Source: Lysobacter arseniciresistens ZS79 (GTDB lineage: Bacteria; Pseudomonadota; Gammaproteobacteria; Xanthomonadales; Xanthomonadaceae). From it: a DNA stretch of 64,000 nucleotides. Positions 47,980 through 58,523 of the stretch are shown here, piece by piece (the first letter of the stretch is position 1; each line of letters starts with the position of its first letter). The notes beneath the pieces are model-generated. The model was not told where the DNA came from, made no database searches, and saw nothing but the letters and a program-made list of their open reading frames with translations. Both the position numbers and the translations under genes were made by a program. The stretch covers positions 1 to 64,000 of the forward strand of contig NZ_AVPT01000014.1 of assembly GCF_000768335.1 (NCBI RefSeq). Direction: 5' to 3'.

Positions 47980-48897
47980 ATGAAACCCGTCACTGCTTTC
48001 GTGCTCGTGGCCCTGCTGGCCACGCCGCTGTCCGTCCCCGCCCAGTCGCCGACGCGGCAGGCGGAGATCCCGACCTGTTCGCGCAACCTCGGCACGCTGG
48101 CCGTGATCGAGCCCGACAACAACTGGTGGAGCGCCCACCGGCTCGGCGCCCCGTCGTCGCTGCTCAAGGTGTTCGTCAACCGCTCGGGCTGCTTCACCCT
48201 GCTCGACCGCGGCAAGGGCATGGCGGCGATGAAGGCGGAGCGCGAACTCGCCGCCGCCGGCGACCTGCGCGCCGGCTCCAACCTCGGCAAGGGCCAGGTG
48301 AAGGCGGCCGACTACGTGCTGGTGCCGGACCTGGTCTCGCAGAACTCGAACTCCGGCGGCAACCGCATCGGCGGCCTGCTCGGCGGGCTGATCGGCGACC
48401 GCACCGTCGGCACGCTGGTGGGCGGACTCAACATCAAGCGCAAGACCGCCGACGTGGTGCTGACCGTCACCGACGTGCGCTCGTCCGAGCAGCTGGCGAT
48501 GACCGAGGGCCACGCAACCAAGACCGACCTGGGCTGGGGCGCCGGCGCCGGCGTCTTCAACGGGCTGCTGGGCGGCGTCGGCGCGACCGGCTATGCCAAC
48601 ACCGAGATCGGCCAGGTCATCACCCTCGCCTACCTGCAGGCCTACACCGACCTGGTCGGGCAGCTCGGCGGGATGCCGGCCAGCGCCTCGGCCGCGAACG
48701 TGCAGCAGGCGGTACGCATGACCCGGCCCGGCCGGCTGCTGGCGCAGGCCGACGGCAGCGGCACCGCCGTGCGCGACCTCGACGTCGGCATGATGCTGTA
48801 CCCCACCGGCAACAGGCAGGCGATGATGTGGGAGGTGGAGGACGAACTCGGCAACCGCGGCTGGGTGTCGTCGAGCCTGTTTGAACTGGCGCGCTGA
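47980..48897 (+). CDS. CsgG/HfaB-like outer-membrane assembly protein
   Basis: A 305-residue exported protein: signal peptide (about 1-22), then an N-terminal domain with LGTLAVIEPDNNWWSAHRLG, a central Gly-rich membrane-active segment (GGNRIGGLLGGLIGDRTVGTLVGGLN) and a second Gly-rich segment (GAGAGVFNGLLGGVGATGYANTEIGQ), as in CsgG-like pores or their paralogues. No lipobox Cys is seen. Curli genes (csgA etc.) are absent here. It lies on the opposite strand, splitting dacC from ybeD. Confidence 0.75.
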   Translation: MKPVTAFVLVALLATPLSVPAQSPTRQAEIPTCSRNLGTLAVIEPDNNWWSAHRLGAPSSLLKVFVNRSGCFTLLDRGKGMAAMKAERELAAAGDLRAGSNLGKGQVKAADYVLVPDLVSQNSNSGGNRIGGLLGGLIGDRTVGTLVGGLNIKRKTADVVLTVTDVRSSEQLAMTEGHATKTDLGWGAGAGVFNGLLGGVGATGYANTEIGQVITLAYLQAYTDLVGQLGGMPASASAANVQQAVRMTRPGRLLAQADGSGTAVRDLDVGMMLYPTGNRQAMMWEVEDELGNRGWVSSSLFELAR

Positions 48898-48926
48898 GCT
48901 GGGGCGCTGAACTCGCTCGAAAAAAG

Positions 48927-48953
48927 AAAAGGCCGGCACCAAGCCGGCCTTTT
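48927..48953. terminator. Bidirectional terminator
   Basis: A perfect 11-bp stem (48927-48937 with 48943-48953) with A-run upstream and TTTT at the plus-strand end, between the converging CsgG-like and dacC genes. Confidence 0.9.
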
Positions 48954-48975
48954 CGCATGTGGGGCACGCGTCGGA

Positions 48976-50199
48976 TCAGACCGACTCCCACCACATCCAG
49001 AACTCGTCCCACAGGCGCTTGAAGAAGCCGCCCTCCTCGACCGCGTCCAGCGCCACCAGCGGGCGCTGGGCGACCACCTTGTCGTCGAGCATCACCTTGA
49101 CCGTGCCGATCTGCTGGCCCTTGGCGATCGGCGCGACCAGGGTCCTGGGCACGTCCATCATCGGCTTCAGGCGCTCGTAGCGGCCGCGCGGGATGGTCAC
49201 CAGCAGCGGCTCGGCGACGCCCAGCTGCAGCTGGTCGGTCGCGCCCTTCCAGACCTTCTGCTCGGCGACCTGTTTGCCGGCGTCGTACAGCTTGTGGGTC
49301 TCGTAGAAGCGGAAGCCCCAGTTGAGCAGGGCCTGGCTGTCGTCGGCGCGCTGCTTCTCGGAGCTGGAACCCAGCACGACCGTGATCAGCCGCTGGTCGC
49401 CGCGCTCGGCCGAGGCCATCAGGCAGTAGCCCGCACCGGAGGTGTGGCCGGTCTTGATGCCGTCGACGCTCTGGTCGCGCCACAGCAGAACGTTGCGATT
49501 GGGCTGGGTGATCGGGCCGACCGTGAACTCGCGGATGCTGTTGTACGAGTAGGCCTTGGGGAAGTCGTGGATCAGCGCGCGGCCGAGCAGCGCGAGGTCG
49601 CGCGCGCTCGACACGTGGCCCTCGGCCGGCAGCCCGGTCGGGTTGACGAAGTGGCTGTTCTTCATGCCGATGCGCTCGGCGTACATGTTCATCAGCGAGG
49701 CGAACGCGTCGACGCTGCCGGCGACGTGCTGGGCCAGCGCGATCGCGGCGTCGTTGCCGGACTGCACCACCATGCCCTTCTCCATCTGGATCAGCGGCGC
49801 GGTCTTGTTGACCTCGAAGCCCGAGTAGCTGCCGTCGGTGCCGGCGCCGCCGGTGCGCCAGGCGTGCTCGGTCATCATCACCTGGTCGTCCTCGCTGACC
49901 TTGCCGCCGGCCATCTCGGCGGCGATCACGTAGCTGGTCATGACCTTGGTGATGCTGGCCGGTTCCAGCGGCTGGTCGATGTTCTCGCCGGCCAGCACGT
50001 TGCCGCTGGCGGCGTCCATCACGATCCACGCGGTGCCGACTACTTCCGGCGGCGGCGGCACCGGCAGCGCGTCGCTGGCGGGGGCCTGCTGCGCGGCCGG
50101 CGTCGGCGCGGGCGCCGGCTGCTGCGCGAACGCCATGCCGAAGGTGAAGGTGGTCAGCGCGGCGATCGCGGCGGCGCGCAGGGCAACGTGGGCTTTCAT
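48976..50199 (-). CDS. dacC: D-alanyl-D-alanine carboxypeptidase (PBP5/6-like)
   Basis: A 407-residue penicillin-binding protein trimming the terminal D-Ala of peptidoglycan stems. Signal peptide (about 1-25), Pro-rich linker, active-site SITK (82-85), SGN in VQSGNDAAIALAQH and KTG in IKTGHTSGAGYC. The PBP5 C-terminal domain follows, and the end carries an amphipathic membrane-binding helix (FFKRLWDEFWMWWESV). dacA/dacC naming is not certain. Confidence 0.93.
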   Translation of the reverse strand: MKAHVALRAAAIAALTTFTFGMAFAQQPAPAPTPAAQQAPASDALPVPPPPEVVGTAWIVMDAASGNVLAGENIDQPLEPASITKVMTSYVIAAEMAGGKVSEDDQVMMTEHAWRTGGAGTDGSYSGFEVNKTAPLIQMEKGMVVQSGNDAAIALAQHVAGSVDAFASLMNMYAERIGMKNSHFVNPTGLPAEGHVSSARDLALLGRALIHDFPKAYSYNSIREFTVGPITQPNRNVLLWRDQSVDGIKTGHTSGAGYCLMASAERGDQRLITVVLGSSSEKQRADDSQALLNWGFRFYETHKLYDAGKQVAEQKVWKGATDQLQLGVAEPLLVTIPRGRYERLKPMMDVPRTLVAPIAKGQQIGTVKVMLDDKVVAQRPLVALDAVEEGGFFKRLWDEFWMWWESV

Positions 50200-50272
50200 C
50201 GTTTCGGAACTCCGGGGCCGGCGCGGGGCCGGCGAGTGTCAATCGGGATGCTTTGGAACGCGGCGCGGGCGA

Positions 50273-51334
50273 TCAGTCCTGTACCGGCTGCGGGACGCCG
50301 AAGCCCAGCCCGGCGATGCGGCTGGACAGCGACGCCACCGCGTGCCTGGCGAGCGGACCGACCCGCACCCGCCAGACCGGGCGGCCGCCGGCGGCGCCGT
50401 CCTCGAGGCTGGCGCCGTCGATACCGGCGCCGCGCAGCGTCGCCAGCGCGCGGTCGGCGTTGTCGCGGGTGGTGAAGCTGCCGACCTGCAGGACCACGCC
50501 GTCGGTGCCGGCGGGCACCGGGTCGCGGTCGGTGCTGGCGATCGCCACCGGCGTGGCGGCGGCGGCCGGTGCGGCCGGGGTCTTTTCGGGCAGCGCCGCC
50601 ACCAGCGCGTCCATGCCGGATACCGGCGCGGCCTCGGCGGTGCGGGTGTCGACCGTGGTGGCGGCCTTGCCGGCGTCCGCGCGCAGCGACTGGGCGTCGC
50701 CCGGCAGCAGCGCGCGCACCTCGACCCGGCCGGTGCCGGCGCGGGTGATGCCGAGCTTGACCGCGGCGGCGTAGCTCAGGTCGATGATGCGGCCCTTGTG
50801 GAACGGACCGCGGTCGTTGACCCGCACCACCACCGAGCGGCCGTTGTCGAGGTTGGTCACCCGCGCGAAGCTCGGCAGCGGCAGCGTCTTGTGCGCCGCG
50901 GTGAAGGCGTACATGTCGTACACCTCCATGTTGGAGGTGCGGCGGCCGTGGAACTTCTTGCCGTAGTAGGACGCCAGGCCCTCCTCGACGTAGCCCGCGG
51001 CATCGTCCATCACGTGGTAGCTCTTGCCGAGCACGCTGTAGGTCGAGCGGTTGCCGTAGCGCGAGCGCGGCTCGGCGACGACGGCGGGCTCGGGGATGCG
51101 CGACACGTCGATGTCGACGCCCGGCGCGGAGTCCTTGATGTGCGGTGCGTACAGGCCGCCGGCGGTGTAGTCGCCGCGCTTGGACGGATCCTCCTGCGCG
51201 GGCGGGTACGGCGAGACCTTCGCGGTCGCCTTGCCCTGCGCGGCCGGCGGTGCGCTGGCGGCATCGGGTTTCTTCGGCTGGCCGGCGCAGGCGGCGAGCC
51301 CGAGCACGATCAGCGCTACCGCCAGCCGCCTCAT
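50273..51334 (-). CDS. rlpA: RlpA septal lytic transglycosylase-like lipoprotein
   Basis: A 353-residue lipoprotein (LAAC, Cys16). A DPBB domain at about 105-200 has GLASYYGKKFHGRRTSN, VRVNDRGPFHKGRIIDLSYAAA, the RlpA signature with the catalytic Asp/Glu. A C-terminal SPOR domain (about 275-350; VLQVGSFTTRDNADRAL) targets it to denuded glycans. It cleaves naked glycan strands in Pseudomonas. Four-base overlap with mltB. Confidence 0.93.
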   Translation of the reverse strand: MRRLAVALIVLGLAACAGQPKKPDAASAPPAAQGKATAKVSPYPPAQEDPSKRGDYTAGGLYAPHIKDSAPGVDIDVSRIPEPAVVAEPRSRYGNRSTYSVLGKSYHVMDDAAGYVEEGLASYYGKKFHGRRTSNMEVYDMYAFTAAHKTLPLPSFARVTNLDNGRSVVVRVNDRGPFHKGRIIDLSYAAAVKLGITRAGTGRVEVRALLPGDAQSLRADAGKAATTVDTRTAEAAPVSGMDALVAALPEKTPAAPAAAATPVAIASTDRDPVPAGTDGVVLQVGSFTTRDNADRALATLRGAGIDGASLEDGAAGGRPVWRVRVGPLARHAVASLSSRIAGLGFGVPQPVQD

Positions 51335-52470
51335 CGGCCCGCGTCTGCCAGTGCGTTGCGTGCGGCCAGCGGATCGCGCCCGGCCACCGCCTCGGCCAGC
51401 TCGTACACCGCCATCGCGTAGTGGCGCGAGTTGTTGTAGCGGGTGATCGCGTGGAAGTTGTTGAAACCGATCCAGTATTCCCTGCCGTCGACGCCGTCGA
51501 GGGTGAACAGGGTCGCCTTCGGCGCGCCCGCCACCGGCGTGGCCGGGGTGTAGCCACGCGCGGCCAGCTGCTCCAGCGTGTAGCGCGGTTCCAGCCCGTC
51601 CGGGTCGAACGCGACCGCGCCGTCGGCCTTGCGCGCGCGCACCACCACCGGGCCGCCGCGCTGCCAGCCACCCTTCTCGACGAAGTAGTTGGCGACCGAG
51701 GCGAACACGTCCGGCAGGCTGTTGAACAGGTCGACCTTGCCGTCGCCGTTGCCGTCGACCGCGTAGTCGCGGTAGCTCGACGGCATGAACTGGCCCCAGC
51801 CCATCGCCCCGGCGTAGCTGCCCTTGAGCGTGGTGACGTCGAAGCCGTTCTCCTTGCCGAGCGCGAACACCTGCGCCAGCTCGTCGCGGAAGAACGCCTC
51901 GCGCTGGTTCTCGCGGGCGATCTTGTCGGGCTGGTTGGTGCGCGGATAGGCGAACGCCAGCGTGTACAGGGCGTCGACCACCGGGTAGCTGCCCATGTTG
52001 CCGCCGTAGCTGGTCTCGACCCCGAGGATCGAGACGATGATCTCGGCCGGCACGCCGGTGTCGGCCTCGACCTTCGCCAGCGCGTCGCGGTGCCGGGCGA
52101 GGAACTCGCGACCGGCGTCGATGCGCGCCTGGGTGATGAAGATCGGGCGGTACTCGCTCCACGGCTTGGCCTCGGCCGGCCGCGACATCGCCTTGATGAT
52201 GCTGTCGCGAATCTCCGCCTGCGCCAGCACCTGGGCGATCTCGACCTGGTCGAGGCCGTAGCGCGCCGAGGTGGTGCGCAGGAATTCGGCCTTGGCCACG
52301 TCGATCGGCTGCGCGGTGGACACCGCGGGCGCCACCGGCGGCGCTTCCGGTTCGACCGCCGGGGCCGGTTCGGGTTGCGGGGGAGGCGACGGCGGGGTCT
52401 GCGTGGCGCAGGCCACCAACGCGAGCGGGAGCGCACACAGCAGGGCGCGGCTGGCGGGGTTTCGAGTCAT
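51331..52470 (-). CDS. mltB: Membrane-bound lytic murein transglycosylase B
   Basis: A 379-residue outer-membrane lipoprotein (LVAC lipobox), with a long Pro-rich linker, then the SltB domain: catalytic Glu in SILGVETSYGGNMG, AGAMGWGQFMPSSY, and YNNSRHYAMAVYELAEAV. It cleaves glycan strands giving 1,6-anhydromuropeptides. Lies between rodA and rlpA, an order shared with Pseudomonas. Confidence 0.95.
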   Translation of the reverse strand: MTRNPASRALLCALPLALVACATQTPPSPPPQPEPAPAVEPEAPPVAPAVSTAQPIDVAKAEFLRTTSARYGLDQVEIAQVLAQAEIRDSIIKAMSRPAEAKPWSEYRPIFITQARIDAGREFLARHRDALAKVEADTGVPAEIIVSILGVETSYGGNMGSYPVVDALYTLAFAYPRTNQPDKIARENQREAFFRDELAQVFALGKENGFDVTTLKGSYAGAMGWGQFMPSSYRDYAVDGNGDGKVDLFNSLPDVFASVANYFVEKGGWQRGGPVVVRARKADGAVAFDPDGLEPRYTLEQLAARGYTPATPVAGAPKATLFTLDGVDGREYWIGFNNFHAITRYNNSRHYAMAVYELAEAVAGRDPLAARNALADAGR

Positions 52471-52567
52471 CGCGGCGAGGTTAGCACTTGTTCCGGAGGG
52501 TCAAAACCGCGTGAGCGCCCCCGGCCGGCCGCGAGTCAGGTTGTGTTGTCGTTCATGAGCGCGGCCG

Positions 52568-53680
52568 TCAGTGGCCGTGCACCGGACGGTGCGCGCGCAC
52601 CGCCATCACCACGCCGAGGCCGGCCAGCAGCGACACCGCCGAGGTGCCGCCGTAGCTCAGCAGCGGCATCGGCACGCCGACCACCGGCAGCAGGCCGGCG
52701 ATCATGCCGCCGTTGACCACCACGTAGACGCAGAACGCCAGCCCCAGCGCGCCGGCGACCAGCCGCGAGTAGCCGTCGCGCGCGCTCGCGGCGATCCACA
52801 GGCAGCGGCCGACCACGAACAGGTACAGCGCCAGCGTCACCACCACGCCGATCCAGCCGAACTCCTCGCTGAGCACCGCGAAGATGAAGTCGGTGGTGTG
52901 CTCGGGGATGTAGTTGAGGTGGGCCTGGGTACCCTCGCCCCAGCCCTTGCCGGTCATGCCGCCGCCACCGATCGCGATCTTGCTCTGGATGATGTTCCAG
53001 CCGGCGCCGAGCGGGTCGGATTCGGGGTCGAGGAAGGTCAGGATGCGGTCCTTCTGGTAGGGCCGCAGCAGCCAGAACCACGCCACCGGCGCGACCGCCG
53101 CGACGCCGGCGAAGGCGGCGCCGAACCACCACCACGACAGCCCCGCCAGGTACAGCACGAACGCGCCGCTGATGCCGACCAGCATCGCGGTGCCGAAGTC
53201 CGGCTGCAGCAGGATCAGCCCGGTCGGCACGCCGACCAGCGCGCCGGCCACCAGCACCGTACCCAGCCGCGGCGGCAGCGGCCGAGTGTTGAGGTACCAC
53301 GCCACCATCATCGGCAGGCTCAGCTTGAGCAGCTCCGACGGCTGGAAATAGAACACGCCGAGGTTGATCCAGTGCGCGCCGTGGCGACCTTCGCCGACCA
53401 CCAGCACCGCCACCAGCGGCAGCAGCGACGCGCCGAAGATCAGCGGCGTCCAGTTGCGCAGCTGGGTCGGCGGCAGCCGCGACAGGCCCCACATCGCCGC
53501 CAGTCCGACGCCGAACCGCGCGCCCTGCGCGACCACCAGCGAAGTCGACTGGCCGCCGGCGCTGTACAGCACTGCCAGACCGATCGCCATCAGCGCGCCG
53601 AGCGCGGCCAGCAGCGGCAGGTCGAGGGTGCGGATGAACCGCAGCAGCAGGTCGAGCAGCCAGCGCAGGATCACGTTCAT
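52568..53680 (-). CDS. rodA: RodA peptidoglycan polymerase (SEDS family)
   Basis: A 370-residue membrane protein with about ten helices. It polymerises lipid II in lateral-wall elongation with PBP2. SEDS landmarks: HWINLGVFYFQPSELLKLSL, ILLQPDFGTAML, TQAHLNYIPEHTTDFIFAVLSEEFGWIG, and VGVPMPLLSYGGTSAVSLL. The catalytic Asp lies in the HTTDF segment. The start overlaps the mrdA stop. Confidence 0.96.
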   Translation of the reverse strand: MNVILRWLLDLLLRFIRTLDLPLLAALGALMAIGLAVLYSAGGQSTSLVVAQGARFGVGLAAMWGLSRLPPTQLRNWTPLIFGASLLPLVAVLVVGEGRHGAHWINLGVFYFQPSELLKLSLPMMVAWYLNTRPLPPRLGTVLVAGALVGVPTGLILLQPDFGTAMLVGISGAFVLYLAGLSWWWFGAAFAGVAAVAPVAWFWLLRPYQKDRILTFLDPESDPLGAGWNIIQSKIAIGGGGMTGKGWGEGTQAHLNYIPEHTTDFIFAVLSEEFGWIGVVVTLALYLFVVGRCLWIAASARDGYSRLVAGALGLAFCVYVVVNGGMIAGLLPVVGVPMPLLSYGGTSAVSLLAGLGVVMAVRAHRPVHGH

Positions 53681-55632
53681 GGCGTGGTGCTCCGGGCGAC
53701 GGGGGCGTCGGCCGCCGCGTCGTCGGGACCGTTAACCGCTTCGCCGTCGGCCGCCGGCGGCGGCGGCCGTTCGACGTCCTCGAAACCCTCCGGCATCTTG
53801 CCCAGCAGCCACGCGTCGAACACCGCCCGCGCGATCGGTGCCGCGGCGCTGCCGCCATAGCCGCCGTGCTCGACCACCACCGCGACGGCGATCGTCGGTG
53901 CCTCGGCCGGTGCGTAGCCGACGAACAGCGCGGTGTGGCGCAGGTGGTATGGGAGCGAGCGCGGGTCGGCGCTGACGCTGCCCTTGCGGCTGGAGCGCTG
54001 CGCGGTGCCGGTCTTGCCGGCGATGGTGTACGGCGCGCTGGCCAGCGCCCGGGCGGTGCCGCGCGGGCCGTGGACGGTCATCACCATGCCCTCCTGCACC
54101 GCGCGCAGGTGCCCGGCGTTGTCGGTGATGCGGGTCGACGGCGTCGCCGGCAGCGCGCGCCACGGCTCGCGGTAGCCGTCGCGACGGGCCTCGACCAACC
54201 GCAGTTCGTGCAGGTCGCCGCCGTTGGCAATCGCCGCGGTGGCGCGCGCCAGCTGCAGCGCGGTGGCGATCCAGTAGCCCTGGCCGATGCCGGCGATCAC
54301 GGTCTCGCCCGGGTACCACGGCTCGGTGCTGACCGAGCGCTTGTAGTCGCGCGACGGCACCACGCCCTCGTTCTCGCCGGCCAGGTCGATCCCGGTCGGC
54401 TCGCCGAAGCCGTAGCGGTGCATGTACCGGGCCAGGGTGTCGATGCCCATGTCCAGCGCGAGCTTGTAGTAGTAGGTATTGACCGACTGTGCGATCGACT
54501 GGCGCAGGTCGGTCCAACCGTGGCCGCCGCGGTGCGAGTCACGGTAGCCGCGACGCTGGCCGGGGATGAAGAACTCGCCGCTGGAAAAGGTCCTGTCCTC
54601 GGCCGTGCGCAGGCCGCTGTCGAGCCCGGCCAGAGCCACCATCGGCTTGACCGTGGAGCCCGGTGGGCCACCGCCGAGCACGTTGCGGTTGAACAGCGGA
54701 CGCGACGGGTCGTTGAGCAGCGCGTTGTAGTCCGCGTGCGAGATGCCGTTGACGAACAGGTTGGTGTCGTACGACGGCTTGCTGACCATCGCCAGCACCT
54801 GGCCGGTGCGCGGGTCGACCGCCACCGCCGAACCGTCGGCCTCGCCGAACGCGGCGACCATCGCCTTTTGCAGGTCGAGGTCGACCGACAGCCGCAGGTC
54901 CGCGCCCGGCGTCGCCGGCACCCGCCCGACCAGCCCCATCGGCCGGCCCTCGACGTTGGTCTCGACCTTCTCGTAGCCGATCCCGCCGCGCAGCACCTGC
55001 TCGTACGACCGCTCCAGCCCGGTCTTGCCGGTATGGCTGAAGTTGGCGATGTCCTCGCCCATCGCCTTGACGTCGTCGGCATCGACCCGGGCGACGTAGC
55101 CGACCACGTGCGCGAACAGCGCGCCGTGCAGGTAGCGGCGGTTGAGGTAGGAGACGATCTCCACGCCCGGGTAGCGCCAGCGGTCGACCGCGAAGCGCGC
55201 CGCCTCGTCCGGGGTGATGCGCATCTTCAGCGGCACCGGCTTGAAGCCGCGGGTGGCCTTGCGCGCCTCGTGGAAACCGGCGATCTCCTCCGGCGTGAGC
55301 GCGATGATCTTCGACAGCTCCGGCAGCCAGCCGGCCGGGTCGCCCGCCTCGTTCATCGTGACCTCGAGCCGGAACGCCGGCACGTTGTCGGCGAGGATGC
55401 GGCCGTCGCGGTCGTAGATCAGCCCGCGGCCGGGGACCACCGGGCTCAGCTTGATGCGGTTCTGCTCGGAGCGGGTGGCGTAGTCCTCGTACTGCAGCAC
55501 CTGCAGGCGGAAGTACCACAGCGCCAGCCCGGCCAGCGCCAGCACCACGCCGGCGAAGGCCAGCGCGGCGCGGCGGCGGAACTGCGAGGCCTCGGCGGCG
55601 GTGTTTTTCAGCAGGCGGCGGGGGCGGCGCAC
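53677..55632 (-). CDS. mrdA: Penicillin-binding protein 2
   Basis: A 651-residue monofunctional transpeptidase. TM helix about 22-42, pedestal domain, then the catalytic domain with STVK (326-329), SVN (in IAQSVNTYYYK) and KTGTAQ. The acidic/Pro tail after about 610 is long. Cross-links lateral-wall peptidoglycan. The start is GTG at 55632, one base from the mreD stop. Confidence 0.96.
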   Translation of the reverse strand: MRRPRRLLKNTAAEASQFRRRAALAFAGVVLALAGLALWYFRLQVLQYEDYATRSEQNRIKLSPVVPGRGLIYDRDGRILADNVPAFRLEVTMNEAGDPAGWLPELSKIIALTPEEIAGFHEARKATRGFKPVPLKMRITPDEAARFAVDRWRYPGVEIVSYLNRRYLHGALFAHVVGYVARVDADDVKAMGEDIANFSHTGKTGLERSYEQVLRGGIGYEKVETNVEGRPMGLVGRVPATPGADLRLSVDLDLQKAMVAAFGEADGSAVAVDPRTGQVLAMVSKPSYDTNLFVNGISHADYNALLNDPSRPLFNRNVLGGGPPGSTVKPMVALAGLDSGLRTAEDRTFSSGEFFIPGQRRGYRDSHRGGHGWTDLRQSIAQSVNTYYYKLALDMGIDTLARYMHRYGFGEPTGIDLAGENEGVVPSRDYKRSVSTEPWYPGETVIAGIGQGYWIATALQLARATAAIANGGDLHELRLVEARRDGYREPWRALPATPSTRITDNAGHLRAVQEGMVMTVHGPRGTARALASAPYTIAGKTGTAQRSSRKGSVSADPRSLPYHLRHTALFVGYAPAEAPTIAVAVVVEHGGYGGSAAAPIARAVFDAWLLGKMPEGFEDVERPPPPAADGEAVNGPDDAAADAPVARSTTP

Positions 55633-55633
55633 C

Positions 55634-56119
55634 TCAGCGCCTCCGCCAGTGGCCCAGGCGCAGCGCGTCGAGCAGCACGAACGCCGGCGGCCACAGCAGC
55701 ATGCCGGTCAGCGGCGCCAGCCAGAACATCGTCGGCAGCGGCTGGATGCCCAAGGCGATGTGCAGGCCGGCGGTGACGATGCGGTCGTTCAGCAGCAGGC
55801 CGCCGATCGCCAGCGCCTGCTGCGACATCGGGAAGAACCGGATCCGCGCGCGGAAGCGCTGCAGGATGAAGGCCATCACCACCAGCCGCAGCGCCTGCTC
55901 GCCGAGCAGGCTGCCGAACACGAGGTCGGCCAGCACGCCGACCAGGAACGCGAAGCCGAGGCCGACGCGGTCGGGGTCCTCGATCACCCAGTAGGCGACC
56001 ACCAGCGCCAGCCAGTACGGCCGCAACGGCAGCAGCACCGCCGGCAGCGGCAGCAGGCCGAGCAGCAGCGCGGCGACGATGCTGGCCGGCAGCAGCCAGG
56101 CGGGGCGCGGGCGGCTCAC
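55634..56119 (-). CDS. mreD: Rod shape-determining protein MreD
   Basis: A 161-residue inner-membrane protein of five helices (e.g. LLGLLPLPAVLLPLRPYWLALVV and LGFAFLVGVLADLVFGSLLGEQAL). GTG start at 56119 overlaps the mreC stop (GTGA), the expected coupling. Links MreC to the RodA-PBP2 complex. Confidence 0.92.
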   Translation of the reverse strand: MSRPRPAWLLPASIVAALLLGLLPLPAVLLPLRPYWLALVVAYWVIEDPDRVGLGFAFLVGVLADLVFGSLLGEQALRLVVMAFILQRFRARIRFFPMSQQALAIGGLLLNDRIVTAGLHIALGIQPLPTMFWLAPLTGMLLWPPAFVLLDALRLGHWRRR

Positions 56120-57078
56120 GGGCGCGGCTCCGGCGGGGTGGATTCGGCACCGGTTCCGCCCGCCGCCGGATCGTCCGCCTGCGGCGCGCCATCCGCGTCC
56201 ACCGGCCGCGCCTCGTCGGTGCCGATCGGCGGTCCCGACGGCACGCTGCGCAGCAGCAGCACGTCGCGGCCGCGGTCGAGGTTCGCCGCCGGGCGCACTT
56301 CGCCGAGCAGGAACGCGCGGCTGTCGTCCGGCCGCAGCGCGGTGATCGTGCCGACCGGGAACCCGGCCGGGAAGCGCCCGCCCAGCCCCGAGGTCACCAC
56401 CCGGTCGCCGACCTTGATATCGCTCGACAGCGGGATGCCCGGCAGGCTCAGCATGTCGCTGCGGCCGTTGCCGTAGGCCACCAGCCGCACCCCGCTGCGG
56501 GTCACCGCCACCGGCACCGCGTGCGACGGGTCGGTCAGCAGCAGCACCGTCGCGTGCATCGGCAGCGACTCGATGACCTGCCCGACCAGCCCGCCGGCAT
56601 CGATCACGCTCTGGCCGACCCGCACGCCGTGGTTGCTGCCGGCGTCGAGCACCAGCCGCTGGCGGGTCGGGTCGAGGTCGACGTCGAGGATCGGCGCCAG
56701 CTGTACGTCGAGGTTGCCGCGCCGCGCCGCGCCGAGCAGGCCGCGCAGGCGCTCGTTGTCGACCGCCAGCGTCTGCAGGCGGGTGATCCGGGCGCTGTTG
56801 ACCAGCAGCTCGTTGCGCAGCCGCTCGTTCTCCTCGGTCAGCTGGGCCAGCGTGCCGGCGTCGTCGTACAGGGTGCGGGCCATCTGCCCGGGCCAGCCGG
56901 CCACCATCCACAGCGGCTGCACCACCAGCGAGGCCTGCTGCCGGGCGCGGTTGAGCCAGCCACCGCGGTGGTCGAGCACCACCAGCACCAGTGCCAGCGC
57001 CAGGTACGCCAGCAGCCGCAGGGTTCCGGCGACATCGCCGCCGCGGTTGGGCGTGGTGGGACCGGCGTAGGGAGGCAC
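56116..57078 (-). CDS. mreC: Rod shape-determining protein MreC
   Basis: A 320-residue bitopic protein: TM helix about 20-40, coiled coil about 75-115 (LAQLTEENERLRNELLVNSA) and beta-rich periplasmic domain (GVRVGQSVIDAGGLVGQV; KVGDRVVTSGLGGRFPAGFPVG). The C-terminal tail is Pro/Ala/Asp-rich. GTG start. It scaffolds the elongasome and activates PBP2. Confidence 0.95.
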   Translation of the reverse strand: MPPYAGPTTPNRGGDVAGTLRLLAYLALALVLVVLDHRGGWLNRARQQASLVVQPLWMVAGWPGQMARTLYDDAGTLAQLTEENERLRNELLVNSARITRLQTLAVDNERLRGLLGAARRGNLDVQLAPILDVDLDPTRQRLVLDAGSNHGVRVGQSVIDAGGLVGQVIESLPMHATVLLLTDPSHAVPVAVTRSGVRLVAYGNGRSDMLSLPGIPLSSDIKVGDRVVTSGLGGRFPAGFPVGTITALRPDDSRAFLLGEVRPAANLDRGRDVLLLRSVPSGPPIGTDEARPVDADGAPQADDPAAGGTGAESTPPEPRP

Positions 57079-57173
57079 TGTCGGGAGGCGGGGCGCGCGC
57101 GGCTAGGTGGAGCGGGATGGATTGCTGCGGGATGGGCCTGGCGTGCCCGTTCCGCGGCGGGCCGTGGCCACGT

Positions 57174-58523
<1,350 letters not shown>

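Noticed and set aside
47980-48897. Full curli secretion operon
   Set aside because: Only a CsgG-like gene is present; no CsgA/B/E/F neighbours.
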